Origin: Streptomyces griseus subsp. griseus
Lineage (GTDB): Bacteria; Actinomycetota; Actinomycetes; Streptomycetales; Streptomycetaceae
Length of the DNA: 64,000 nt
Reading direction: 5' to 3'
Assembly: GCF_000720255.1 (NCBI RefSeq)
Contig: NZ_JOJE01000006.1
Location: 62,001-126,000 of the forward strand
The notes beneath the pieces are model-generated. The model had not been told where the DNA came from and ran no database searches. It was given only the letters and a program-made list of their open reading frames with translations. This document shows positions 41,631 to 49,511 of the stretch, in pieces; position 1 is the stretch's first letter, and each line of letters opens with the position of its first letter. The translations under genes were made by a program, and so were the position numbers.

Positions 41631-42809
41631 ATGGACTCAGCGACCACGCACGCGTACGACGACGTACGCCGCACCGCGGCGAGAGCACCCCGCGCACTGG
41701 CCACCGAGGCCGTGCACGCCGGGCGGGACGACCTGGCCGGGCAGGGCCTGCACGCCCCGCCGATCGACCTGTCCACCACCTACCCCTCCTACGACAGCCG
41801 CGGCGAGGCCGCCCGCATCGACGCCTTCGCCACCACCGGCGCCGAACCCGACGGCCCGCCGGTCTACGCCCGCCTGGGCAACCCGACCGTCGCCCGCTTC
41901 GAGGCGGCCCTGGCCCGCTTGGAGGGCACCGGGAGCGCGGTCGCGTTCGCCAGCGGGATGGCCGCGCTGACCGCCGTACTTCTGGTACGGGCCTCGATGG
42001 GCCTGCGCCACGTGGTGGCGGTACGCCCGCTGTACGGATGCAGCGACCACCTGCTGACCGCCGGGCTGCTCGGCTCGGAGGTCACGTGGACCGACCCTGC
42101 CGGGATCGCGGACGCGCTGCGGCCGGACACCGGCCTGGTGATGGTCGAGTCCCCGGCCAACCCCACCCTCGCCGAACTCGACCTGCGGGCGGTCGCCCAC
42201 GCCTGCGGCAGCGTGCCGCTGCTCGCCGACAACACCTTCGCCACGCCCGTGCTCCAGCGTCCCGCCGAGCAGGGCGCGCGGCTGGTGCTGCACAGCGCCA
42301 CCAAGTACCTGGGCGGGCACGGGGACGTGATGGCCGGGGTGGTGGCCTGCGACGAGGAGTTCGCCGGGCGGCTGCGGCAGGTGCGGTTCGCCACCGGCGG
42401 GGTGCTGCACCCGCTGGCCGGCTACCTGCTGCTGCGGGGCCTGTCGACGCTGCCGGTCCGGGTGCGGGCCGCCTCCGCGAACGCCGCGGAACTCGCCCGC
42501 CGCCTGGCCGCCGACCCCCGGGTCACCCGAGTCCACTACCCGCGTATCGGCGGCGCGATGATCGCCTTCGAGGTGGCCGGCGACCCGCACGAGGTCATCG
42601 CGAGCGTCCGCCTGATCACGCCCGCCGTAAGCCTCGGCAGCGTCGACACCCTCATCCAGCACCCCGCCTCGATCAGCCACCGCATCGTCGACGCGGCGGA
42701 CCGCCGGGGCGCTGGGGTGAGCGACCGCCTGCTGCGCCTGTCGGTGGGCCTGGAGGACGTCGATGACCTGTGGGCCGATCTGGACGGCGCGTTGGCGGCG
42801 CCCCGATAG
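41631..42809 (+). CDS. Cys/Met-metabolism PLP enzyme, methionine gamma-lyase/cystathionine lyase type
   Basis: A 392-residue fold-type I PLP enzyme. Seen: PPIDLSTTYPSYDS, YARLGNPTVARFEAALARLE, VESPANPTLAELDL, DNTFATPVLQ and the PLP lysine in LHSATKYLGGHGDVMAG. C-terminal ISHRIVDAADRRGAGVSDRL is typical. It may be methionine gamma-lyase or cystathionine gamma-synthase/lyase; sequence alone does not decide. No ribosome binding site is clear before ATG 41631, so the mRNA may be leaderless. Lrp control from the divergent gene is likely. Confidence 0.88.
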   Translation: MDSATTHAYDDVRRTAARAPRALATEAVHAGRDDLAGQGLHAPPIDLSTTYPSYDSRGEAARIDAFATTGAEPDGPPVYARLGNPTVARFEAALARLEGTGSAVAFASGMAALTAVLLVRASMGLRHVVAVRPLYGCSDHLLTAGLLGSEVTWTDPAGIADALRPDTGLVMVESPANPTLAELDLRAVAHACGSVPLLADNTFATPVLQRPAEQGARLVLHSATKYLGGHGDVMAGVVACDEEFAGRLRQVRFATGGVLHPLAGYLLLRGLSTLPVRVRAASANAAELARRLAADPRVTRVHYPRIGGAMIAFEVAGDPHEVIASVRLITPAVSLGSVDTLIQHPASISHRIVDAADRRGAGVSDRLLRLSVGLEDVDDLWADLDGALAAPR

Positions 42810-42870
42810 GGGCGCGGGGCTGTGACATCTGCGGCTCCGCCGCGTGGGCGCGAAGAGCCACGACGTACCC
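42808..42870 (+). repeat. dispersed streptomycete intergenic repeat, copy 3
   Basis: Starts in the PLP gene stop codon with AGGGGCGCGGGGCTGTGACA, then ATCTGCGGCTCCGCCGCGTG and GGCGCGAAGAGCCACGACG. It is the longest match to copy 2, and lies between convergent genes. Confidence 0.65.
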
Positions 42871-42915
42871 GCAGTCGCCAGTCGCCCTCAGCTCCCACGG
42901 CGCTCCGGTCGCCCC

Positions 42916-44169
42916 TCACTCACCCGCACTCGACAACCGCCTCGCAACCCCCGCCGCGTGCCCCCGTTCTGCCGGCGCCGCGTCCAGGCGGGCCGTGACG
43001 ACGAGGGTGCCCTCCTCGATCTGGTAGTCGAGGGGCAGCCCCAGGCCACGCATCGCCGCGACCATGCCCGTGTTGGACGACTGCGTCACGGCGTACACGC
43101 TCGCGCAGTTCGCCTCCTCGGCCATCGCGACCAGCCGGGCGAGGAGTTCACTGCCGAGGCCCCGCCGCTGCCAGTCGTCCTCGACGAGCAGGGCGACCTC
43201 CGTCTCGTCGCCGTCCCACAGCAGGTGGCCGAGTGCGACGACCCGGCCCGAGGCGGTCCGGGCCGCGAGGGTGCGGCCGAAACGCGGGCTGAGCAGGTGG
43301 TTGAGGTAGCGGTCCGCGTCGCCGACCGGCCCGTGGTAGCGCATCCCGAGGGTCCTGGGGGAGCACCGCGTGTGCATCGCCTTCGCGGCCGCCAGGTCGC
43401 CGGTGTCGGCCCGGCGGATGGTGATGTCGTTGCCCTCGGGCAGGGTCAGCACGTCGTGGCTGCGCGGGACGCGCGGGCCGAGGCGGGCGTCCAGTTCCAC
43501 CAGGGCGCGTGCCCGCGCGAACTCGGTCGGGGTGAACGGCAGATAGGGCCGCTCCACCGTGATCACTCCGCCTTCCGGCGCGCGCAGCCGCATCACGGTG
43601 TCCTCCAGGGCTCCCTCGACCGGGACGCTCTCCGTCGCGCGGCCGCCGCCCGGGGGCCGCGCGGGCACCGAGCGGATCGTGCAACGACCGAGCAACTGCC
43701 GTAGCGCCATCGGGAGTTCCGCCGCGTCCAGCGCGGTGCGGGTGGCCAGGCCAAGGACCCGGGTGGGCGCGTCCACCAGGTCGTGGGCGTCGGCCCGCTC
43801 GATCCAGGTGCCGGTGCCGCCCGCCGCGGACACCGCCCGGGCGATGTCGTCCCCGCAGAGTTCGCCGGGGGCGCGCAGCAGGAACTCGTCGACGGTGTCA
43901 GCGCCGAGCGGATGCGTCTGCAGGCTGAGGATGTCGACCCGGTGTCCGGCGAGGGCCGTGCACAGCGCGGCCAGCGAGCCCGGTTCGTCCTTCACGGTGG
44001 CCCGCATCCGCCACAGGCCGCTCTCCCCGGCCGGCGGCCGGGTGTCGGTATCACTCGCGGGCGGGGCGTGGCCGTGGCGGCGTGACCACCAGGTGAAGAA
44101 GGCCACCGCGGCGGTCAGGAGAACGGCCGAGATCATCAGCAGGGCCACACGGGACAGATCGTGAGTCAT
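42916..44169 (-). CDS. membrane-anchored ACT-domain GNAT acetyltransferase
   Basis: A 417-residue protein of unusual make-up: one N-terminal membrane helix (VALLMISAVLLTAAVAFFTW), an ACT domain at about 52-120 (MRATVKDEPGSLAALCTAL), a linker region and a GNAT domain at about 245-390 with DDWQRRGLGSELLARLVAMA. ACT domains bind amino acids, so allosteric control of acetylation is likely. Whether the tail is a signal anchor is suggested by the short basic flank. Its substrate is unknown. A CGTGATCACG palindrome lies 26 bases upstream. Confidence 0.82.
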   Translation of the reverse strand: MTHDLSRVALLMISAVLLTAAVAFFTWWSRRHGHAPPASDTDTRPPAGESGLWRMRATVKDEPGSLAALCTALAGHRVDILSLQTHPLGADTVDEFLLRAPGELCGDDIARAVSAAGGTGTWIERADAHDLVDAPTRVLGLATRTALDAAELPMALRQLLGRCTIRSVPARPPGGGRATESVPVEGALEDTVMRLRAPEGGVITVERPYLPFTPTEFARARALVELDARLGPRVPRSHDVLTLPEGNDITIRRADTGDLAAAKAMHTRCSPRTLGMRYHGPVGDADRYLNHLLSPRFGRTLAARTASGRVVALGHLLWDGDETEVALLVEDDWQRRGLGSELLARLVAMAEEANCASVYAVTQSSNTGMVAAMRGLGLPLDYQIEEGTLVVTARLDAAPAERGHAAGVARRLSSAGE

Positions 44170-44195
44170 GCAGCCACTGTGGAGGAAGCGTGTTG

Positions 44196-44205
44196 CGTGA
44201 TCACG
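44196..44205. promoter_or_regulatory. CGTGATCACG palindrome in GNAT promoter region
   Basis: A perfect 10-bp palindrome 26 bases before the GNAT gene start, inside a 152-bp gap (44170-44321) that is A/T-rich at its middle (ATATTATTG near 44245), where the minus-strand promoter probably lies. Possible operator. Confidence 0.35.
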
Positions 44206-44321
44206 AACGCTCTGTGACTGATGGGTAAAGCATGCTTCTGCCCTATATTATTGCGCTTTTGACGGGTGTGCCGCGCGCCGAGGGATGACTCCGGCACGCG
44301 GCCCCGTCAAGCCTACGGGAG

Positions 44322-45896
44322 TTACTGCCCCACGCGCCCGGGCTGCAGCACCTGAGTGAACAGTACGGTGCCGTCCTGCTCGCGCAGCCGCACCGTCAGC
44401 TCCCCGCTGTCACCGTCGATGTCGACCTCGCCGAAGAACTGGAAGCCGTCCGCCGGTGAGACGTTGGCCGTGGTGGGCGCCTTGACGAAGACGCGGTCCG
44501 GACCGAACGTGCCGTCCAGCGCGTTCGCCGGGAAGGCGCCCGCGTTGAGCGGACCGGAGACGAACTCCCAGAACGGCTCGAAGTCCTTGAACGCGGCCCG
44601 GGACGGGTCGTAGTGCTGGGCCGAGGTGTGGTGGACGTCCGCCGTCAGCCACACCGTGCCGGTGATCCGCCGGTGTTTGACGAACCGCAGCAGCTCGGCG
44701 ATCTGGAGCTCACGGCCGAGCGGGGCACCCGGGTCGCCCTGCGCGACCGCCTCGATGTTCGGCCTGCCGTCGGTGCCGTCCGGCACGACCAGGCCGAGCG
44801 GCATGTCGGAGGCGATCACCTTCCACACCGCGCGGGAGCGGGCCAGCTCGCGCTTGAGCCACTCCAGCTGCTCGCGGCCGAGGATGCCCACCGGGTCGGA
44901 GGCCTGGTCGTCGGGGGAGTTGGCGTCGCGGTAGGTGCGCATGTCCAGGACGAAGACGTCGAGGAGCGGGCCGTGGTGCTGCACCCGGTAGATCCGGCCG
45001 TCGGGACGGCGCAGCGTCGAGATCGGGAAGTACTCCGAGAACGCCTGCCGGGCGTGCGCGGCGAGCACGTCGACGTTCTTCTCGGTGTACCGGGTGTCCG
45101 CGAAGATCTCGCCCGGGAACCAGTTGTTGGTGACCTCGTGGTCGTCCCACTGGATGATCGAGGGGACCCTGGCGTTGAAGGCGCGCAGGTTCTCCGCCAG
45201 CAGGTTGTAGCGGAAGTTGCCGCGGAACTCCGCCAGCGTCTCGGCGACCTTCGACTTCTCCTCCGTGACGACGTTCCGCCAGGTCCGTCCGCCGGGCAGG
45301 GCCACGGTCTCCGTGAGCGGGCCGTCGGCGTAGATGTTGTCGCCGCTGCACAGGAAGAAGTCGGGGTCGAGGGCGGCCATCGCGTCGTAGATCCGGTAGC
45401 CGCCGAGCTCCGGGTTGATGCCCCAGCCCTGCCCGGCCAGGTCGCCGGACCAGACGAACCGCACGCCGTCGCGCCGCCGTGCGGACGCCGTCCGGAAGGT
45501 GCCGGTGACGGGTTCGCCGGTGCGGCGCGGGTCGTCCGGGTCGGAGAGCAGCACGCGGTAGTGGATCTGCTCGCCGGCCGGCAGCCCGCGCAGCCTGGTC
45601 GTGCCGGTGAAGTCGGTATCCGAGCCGAGCAGCGGGCCGTGCCATCGGCGCGGGTCGCGGAAGGACTCCGTCGCCGACGTCTCGACGATCATCCGGGCCG
45701 GGCGGTCGGAACGCACCCACACCAGACCGGAGTCGGTCGTCACGTCCCCGGACTGCGCGCCCCAGCTCGCCCGGGGGCGCCCAGAGCGGGCGAACGCCGG
45801 TGCCGCGCCGAGGCCGACGGGCACGGTGAGGGCCGCCGACGCGGCCAGCGAGCCGCGCAGAACGCTGCGGCGGCCCGGGAACGGACGGTGTGACAT
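44322..45896 (-). CDS. phoD: alkaline phosphatase D family protein
   Basis: A 524-residue secreted phosphodiesterase/phosphatase. A Tat signal peptide is visible (PGRRSVLRGSLAASAALTVP), cleaved near AFARSGR. The PhoD core holds metal-site motifs FVWSGDLAGQGWG, CSGDNIYADG, WDDHEVTNNW and TADVHHTS, as expected for Ca/Fe-dependent PhoD. It hydrolyses phosphate esters outside the cell, usually under PhoP control; no clear PHO box was identified in the short upstream region. ATG 45896 with GGAGGCGC upstream sets the start. Confidence 0.92.
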   Translation of the reverse strand: MSHRPFPGRRSVLRGSLAASAALTVPVGLGAAPAFARSGRPRASWGAQSGDVTTDSGLVWVRSDRPARMIVETSATESFRDPRRWHGPLLGSDTDFTGTTRLRGLPAGEQIHYRVLLSDPDDPRRTGEPVTGTFRTASARRRDGVRFVWSGDLAGQGWGINPELGGYRIYDAMAALDPDFFLCSGDNIYADGPLTETVALPGGRTWRNVVTEEKSKVAETLAEFRGNFRYNLLAENLRAFNARVPSIIQWDDHEVTNNWFPGEIFADTRYTEKNVDVLAAHARQAFSEYFPISTLRRPDGRIYRVQHHGPLLDVFVLDMRTYRDANSPDDQASDPVGILGREQLEWLKRELARSRAVWKVIASDMPLGLVVPDGTDGRPNIEAVAQGDPGAPLGRELQIAELLRFVKHRRITGTVWLTADVHHTSAQHYDPSRAAFKDFEPFWEFVSGPLNAGAFPANALDGTFGPDRVFVKAPTTANVSPADGFQFFGEVDIDGDSGELTVRLREQDGTVLFTQVLQPGRVGQ

Positions 45897-46077
45897 GGGT
45901 GCGCCTCCAGGGACGGGAACCGGCCAGTGTGCACTCCCACACCTACTGGGGCGGCGCGGCGCACACGGAAACCACGGGTGAACAACTGACCGGGGAAGCT
46001 GCGCTTCGGAGGTCACGTCAGCCGCTCGTGGCCTCCGCCATCAGGCCCACCCCGTCCCGTATCCGCGCCGGTGACAG

Positions 46078-46645
46078 ATGTGCGTATTTGAGGACCAGGC
46101 GTACGGGACCGTCCCCCTGGACGGCCGCCGTCCCCGACGCATGGTCCTGTACGGGGCGTTGCTCGTCGCCGCCGGCGCCTGCGCGGTTCAGGGGTGGGGG
46201 CGTACGGACGGTGCGGGCATCGCCTTCTCGGTGTGCGCGCTGGCCGGCGAGGTCGGCTTCGCGGTCCTCGCCGTGCCCGTGCTGCGGCCGCTCGGTCCCC
46301 GGCTGCTGTCGGCCACGGTGTGCGGCCTCGCCGCACTCGAGTCGGCGGCGGCCGGTCTGCTCGTCGACGGCGCCGGGTGGTTGCGGCTGCCCGACGCCGG
46401 CGAGGCCGCCGCGCTGCTGTGGCAGGCCGCCGTCGTCACCGTCGTCGGCTTCGTGTGCTGGTACAGGGGCATGCAGCGCATTGGCGCCGAACGCGCCACC
46501 CTCTTCTCCGGTCTGATCCCCGTCGCGGCCGCCTGCACAGCCCCTCTCGTCGGCACCGGCTCCTACGGCGCTGCCCACCAGGTCGCGGGCAGCGCCCTGG
46601 TGGGCGCCGGAGTCGCCCTCGGCTCGGGCGCCTTGCGCCTGGGCA
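46078..46645 (+). pseudogene. truncated EamA/DMT-type transporter remnant
   Basis: About 190 codons match the second half of an EamA family transporter (LYGALLVAAGACAVQGWG ... VTVVGFVCWYRGMQRIGAER, APLVGTGSYGAAHQVAGSALV): about five helices where a complete protein has ten. The frame runs on past the end of the similarity into DNA antisense to the hydrolase gene, so a proper stop is also missing. The start codon has no ribosome binding site. Just upstream on the minus strand, 46013-46080 can encode VLKYAHLSPARIRDGV, reminiscent of the end of a tyrosine recombinase. The region looks like decayed DNA. Confidence 0.6.
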
Positions 46646-46671
46646 GGGGACCGTCCGGGCGGAGCGGTCTC

Positions 46672-47502
46672 TCAGCGGCTGCCGTCGAGGATGACGCGCG
46701 CGACCAGCGCCGGGTCGTCGTTCATCGGGCAGTGGCCGCAGCCGGGCAGCCGTACCAGTCGGGCCTGCGGGATGATCCGCTTGGCGCGGAGGCCCTGGCG
46801 GCGCACGAGCAGCATGTCCCTGGTGCCCCAGGCAACGGTGACCGGCAGTCCGACGATGTCGTCGGTGAACTGGACGGTCGCGCCGGCCCGCAGCGTCTGG
46901 TCGAATCCGGTCGCCCGCGCGAGCGCGAGCGTCTCGGCGACCACGGCCTCGGGTGAACGGCGGCCGGGCCGGGCGTAGATCGTGCTCGTCAGTGCCGTAC
47001 GGCCGGCCGCGGTCCGCGACAGCCGCTCGACCAGCGGCAGCGGCAGCCGCCGGGAGATGTGCCGCATCGCCAGCAGGACACCGAAGGCGTAGCGCCGCTC
47101 GGCCTCGGACCAGAATCCGGCAGGAGAGAGGGCCGTGACGGACCGTACGAGCTTCTCACGGCCGAGTTCCAGGGCCAGCAGGCCGCCCAGCGAGTTCCCC
47201 GCCACATGCGGTCGTTCCAGCCCCAGAGCCTCGCAGAAGGCGCCGAACACGGCGGTCGTCGTGGGCAGGTCGTAGGCGAGGGCGTCCGGCAGGCCCGGCG
47301 AGACGCCGAAGCCGGGAAGGTCCACCGCGATCACGTCGCGTTCGGTGGCGAGGATGTCCACCACGGGGTCCCAGGCCTGGCGGTGGTGGCCGATGCCGTG
47401 CAACAGGAGCAGCGGGTCGCCGGTGCCCGCACGGGTGTAGGAGACGGTCACGCTCTGCGGGCCGTGCGGAGAGGGGACCTTGAAGGAGACGGTGTCGGAC
47501 AT
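46672..47502 (-). CDS. alpha/beta hydrolase
   Basis: A 276-residue hydrolase. Seen: LLLLHGIGHHRQAWDPVVD (oxyanion region), VIAVDLPGFGVSPG, nucleophile elbow VAGNSLGGLLALELG with Ser, and late acid/His in LPGCGHCPMNDDP, in which the His precedes a Cys. Substrate unknown; similar to 2-hydroxymuconate-type and lipase-like enzymes. ATG 47502 has GAGGAGCACC just upstream. A TetR-type operator-like sequence lies about 107 bp upstream, hinting at lipid-related control. Confidence 0.88.
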   Translation of the reverse strand: MSDTVSFKVPSPHGPQSVTVSYTRAGTGDPLLLLHGIGHHRQAWDPVVDILATERDVIAVDLPGFGVSPGLPDALAYDLPTTTAVFGAFCEALGLERPHVAGNSLGGLLALELGREKLVRSVTALSPAGFWSEAERRYAFGVLLAMRHISRRLPLPLVERLSRTAAGRTALTSTIYARPGRRSPEAVVAETLALARATGFDQTLRAGATVQFTDDIVGLPVTVAWGTRDMLLVRRQGLRAKRIIPQARLVRLPGCGHCPMNDDPALVARVILDGSR

Positions 47503-47608
47503 GGGTGCTCCTCGTCTGGGACTCGCCGGTTCGCCTGGTCGCCGGATGGCCGATCGACCGGTTCGCCGACTCGCGGCGGACGCGTGCAAGACAGCTTGTC
47601 AGCAATTA

Positions 47609-47622
47609 CTACCGACGGGTAG
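47609..47622. promoter_or_regulatory. TetR-type operator candidate before the hydrolase gene
   Basis: CTACC-GACG-GGTAG, perfect 5-bp arms, 107 bp upstream of the hydrolase start; overlaps the probable promoter (TTGTCAGCAATTACTACC). Resembles the sequence at 13063 and known actinobacterial lipid-regulator sites. Confidence 0.4.
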
Positions 47623-47658
47623 CCCCAAGTTGCCGCCAGGACCGCGCCCGTACGGCTG

Positions 47659-48312
47659 TCAGCGCGCCCGGCGCAGCTCGTAGTTGAACTCCGCGTGCCC
47701 GAAACCCTGGAACAGCCGGATCCACAGCGGCATCAGCATCTCCATCGCACGGGCCCCCTCGATGTCACCCAGGTCGATCACACGCCCGCGCGGCCAGCCG
47801 AACTCCCCGAGCAGCGCGGTCACCAGCTCCTTGGCGTCCGGGTCCTGACCGCACAAGAAGAGGGCGTGGTCCCCCGGCACCAGGTGCGGAGCCACCATCA
47901 CCCGGCAATTCACCGTGTTGAGGGCCTTCACCACGCGCGCGTCCGGGAACGCCCGCTGGATCTGCTCGCCCACACTGTCCGACTCCACGGGGGACAGCCG
48001 CAGCCGGCCGTCCTCGAACGCGAGCGGGTTGCAGACGTCGATGAGCACCTTCCCGGCCAGGTTCTCGGCCCCGGCGTCCCGCAGCGCGGTCAGTGCCACC
48101 CGGCCGCCGACCGCGTTCACGACCACCTCGGCGCCCGAGGCCGCCGCCGCGAACGTGCCGACGCCGGCCCGCTCACCCGCGTCTCGGGCCCACTCCAGGG
48201 CGACGGGATTGTCCGCGGTCCGTGAGCCCAGCGTCACCTCGTGCCCCAGCTCCACCAGTTTTCCGCCGAGTGTGCGGCCGACCTCGCCCGTGCCCAGCAC
48301 CGCGTACCGCAT
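47659..48312 (-). CDS. NADPH-dependent F420 reductase-like protein
   Basis: A 217-residue Rossmann protein. The nucleotide motif is MRYAVLGTGEVGRTLGGKLV, then VTLGSRTADNP which fits NADP, and VVKALNTVNCRVMV. Similarity is to the F420H2:NADP oxidoreductase/COG2085 family; F420 binding itself is not certain as several members reduce other compounds. It begins at ATG 48312 next to the 326-bp divergent region of the GntR gene. Confidence 0.86.
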   Translation of the reverse strand: MRYAVLGTGEVGRTLGGKLVELGHEVTLGSRTADNPVALEWARDAGERAGVGTFAAAASGAEVVVNAVGGRVALTALRDAGAENLAGKVLIDVCNPLAFEDGRLRLSPVESDSVGEQIQRAFPDARVVKALNTVNCRVMVAPHLVPGDHALFLCGQDPDAKELVTALLGEFGWPRGRVIDLGDIEGARAMEMLMPLWIRLFQGFGHAEFNYELRRAR

Positions 48313-48526
48313 GCGTGTCCTCTCGTGGTTCGGGTCACCCCCGGCTTCCCGGCCATTCTGCGCCGGAACGGCATGGTTCGCCTGGACACGGCTGAGCGTG
48401 TCGGATGGGATGAGACGGTGGCTGCCGACCTGGAGTCGCTGTCACCACCACGCCGACTCGGGTGCACGGATGAGTGGTCCAGCCGTACTGGACGCGTGGA
48501 CCACCGCCCGCGCGGGGCGCTCGAGC

Positions 48527-48542
48527 ATTGGTCTTGACCAAG
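48527..48542. promoter_or_regulatory. DasR-like operator (dre-type site)
   Basis: ATTGGTCTTGACCAAG departs in only a few places from the DasR consensus ACTGGTCTAGACCACT. It overlaps the -35 box of the GntR gene promoter, so binding would block RNA polymerase. The gene downstream encodes a DasR-type protein, implying self-repression or control by DasR. Confidence 0.65.
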
Positions 48543-48562
48543 GGTGGGGGCCGCCCTATGGT
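48534..48562 (+). promoter_or_regulatory. sigma-70-type promoter for the GntR gene
   Basis: TTGACC (48534-48539), a 17-base spacer and TATGGT (48557-48562): a near-consensus housekeeping (HrdB-like) promoter. The leader of about 70 bases after it includes an unusual A-rich stretch AACAACCTTTAATAAACAAG. The rest of the 326-bp gap (48313-48638) shows nothing further. Confidence 0.65.
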
Positions 48563-48638
48563 CGCAGACAAGTGCAACAACCTTTAATAAACAAGGGCGC
48601 TAAAAGGCCGCCGGATCACGGCGATTGCGGAGGACAGG

Positions 48639-49400
48639 GTGGGGACCACGCAGTTGGAAACGGTGCCGGAACCGAAGTATTGGCACCTCAAGACCGTGCT
48701 CAGCGAGGCACTGGACTCGGAGTTCGCGGTGGGCGAGATCCTGCCCAACGAACGCGATCTCGCCGCCCGGTTCGGGGTCGCCCGCGCGACGCTCCGTCAG
48801 GCCCTGGAACAGCTCGAACTGGAAGGCAGGCTCCAGCGCCGTCGCGGAGTCGGCACGACGGTCGCCCCGCCCCGCATGGGCGTGGCCGTGGGCACGGAGT
48901 CGCACGCCTGGCCGGGGGCGGCCGGTGACGCGTGGCAGCCCGTCGACTGTGCCGAGGCGGTTCCGCCGGCGGCCGTCGCCGACGCGCTGGAGACCGGCCG
49001 TGACGAGGCCGTACACACCGTGCGCCGCTCCCGGATGAGCCATGGTCAGCCCGTCGCCGCCGAGCTCCTCTACATCCCGGAGGCGTCGGTGCCCGACCTC
49101 TCTGCCATCGACGCCCCGTCCTCGGTGGCACGCGCGCGTTCCGTCCTGCGCGAGCTGCAGCGTCTGGAGCTCGAGGGCCAGGACCGCGCCGTCGAACTGG
49201 GCTCGGCCCGCGCGGACGACGCGAAGGAGCTCGACCGGCTCCCGGGGGCGCCCGTCCTGGTCGTCACCACCCGCTTCTTCGCCGAGGGCCGCACCGCGGC
49301 GCTCTCCGTCGCCACCTACCGCGCGGACACCTGCCGACTCACCTTCGGCGCGTCCGGCGGCGTCGAGATCACCCACGGTCCGGAACGCCAGGCGTCCTGA
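48639..49400 (+). CDS. GntR-family (HutC/DasR-type) transcriptional regulator
   Basis: A 253-residue regulator with a winged HTH (YWHLKTVLSEALDSEF, PNERDLAARFGVARATLRQA; residues 13-78) and a UTRA ligand domain (85-245) that usually binds sugar phosphates. Length and layout match DasR, the GlcNAc regulator, but residues differ considerably, so it is a paralogue. GTG 48639 has CGGAGG five bases upstream. A dre-like site covers its promoter. The next gene is a ROK regulator, supporting a sugar theme. Confidence 0.9.
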   Translation: MGTTQLETVPEPKYWHLKTVLSEALDSEFAVGEILPNERDLAARFGVARATLRQALEQLELEGRLQRRRGVGTTVAPPRMGVAVGTESHAWPGAAGDAWQPVDCAEAVPPAAVADALETGRDEAVHTVRRSRMSHGQPVAAELLYIPEASVPDLSAIDAPSSVARARSVLRELQRLELEGQDRAVELGSARADDAKELDRLPGAPVLVVTTRFFAEGRTAALSVATYRADTCRLTFGASGGVEITHGPERQAS

Positions 49401-49405
49401 CCAGC

Positions 49406-49470
49406 AGATTCCCCGCGCCCCTTCGGGGCGCGGGAGCTGCGCGAACAACCACGACGACGCCGCAGCCGCC
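49406..49470 (-). repeat. dispersed streptomycete intergenic repeat, copy 4
   Basis: CCCCGCGCCCCTTCGGGG (with GCGCCCCTTCGGGGCGC as a perfect stem) then CGCGGGAGCTGCGCGAACAA and CCACGACG. It follows the GntR stop and lies between convergent genes; the stem could end transcription both ways. Confidence 0.6.
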
Positions 49471-49511
49471 CACGCCGCGCCCGCCCTGTACCTCGCTCGG
49501 GCCGCGTCCCC

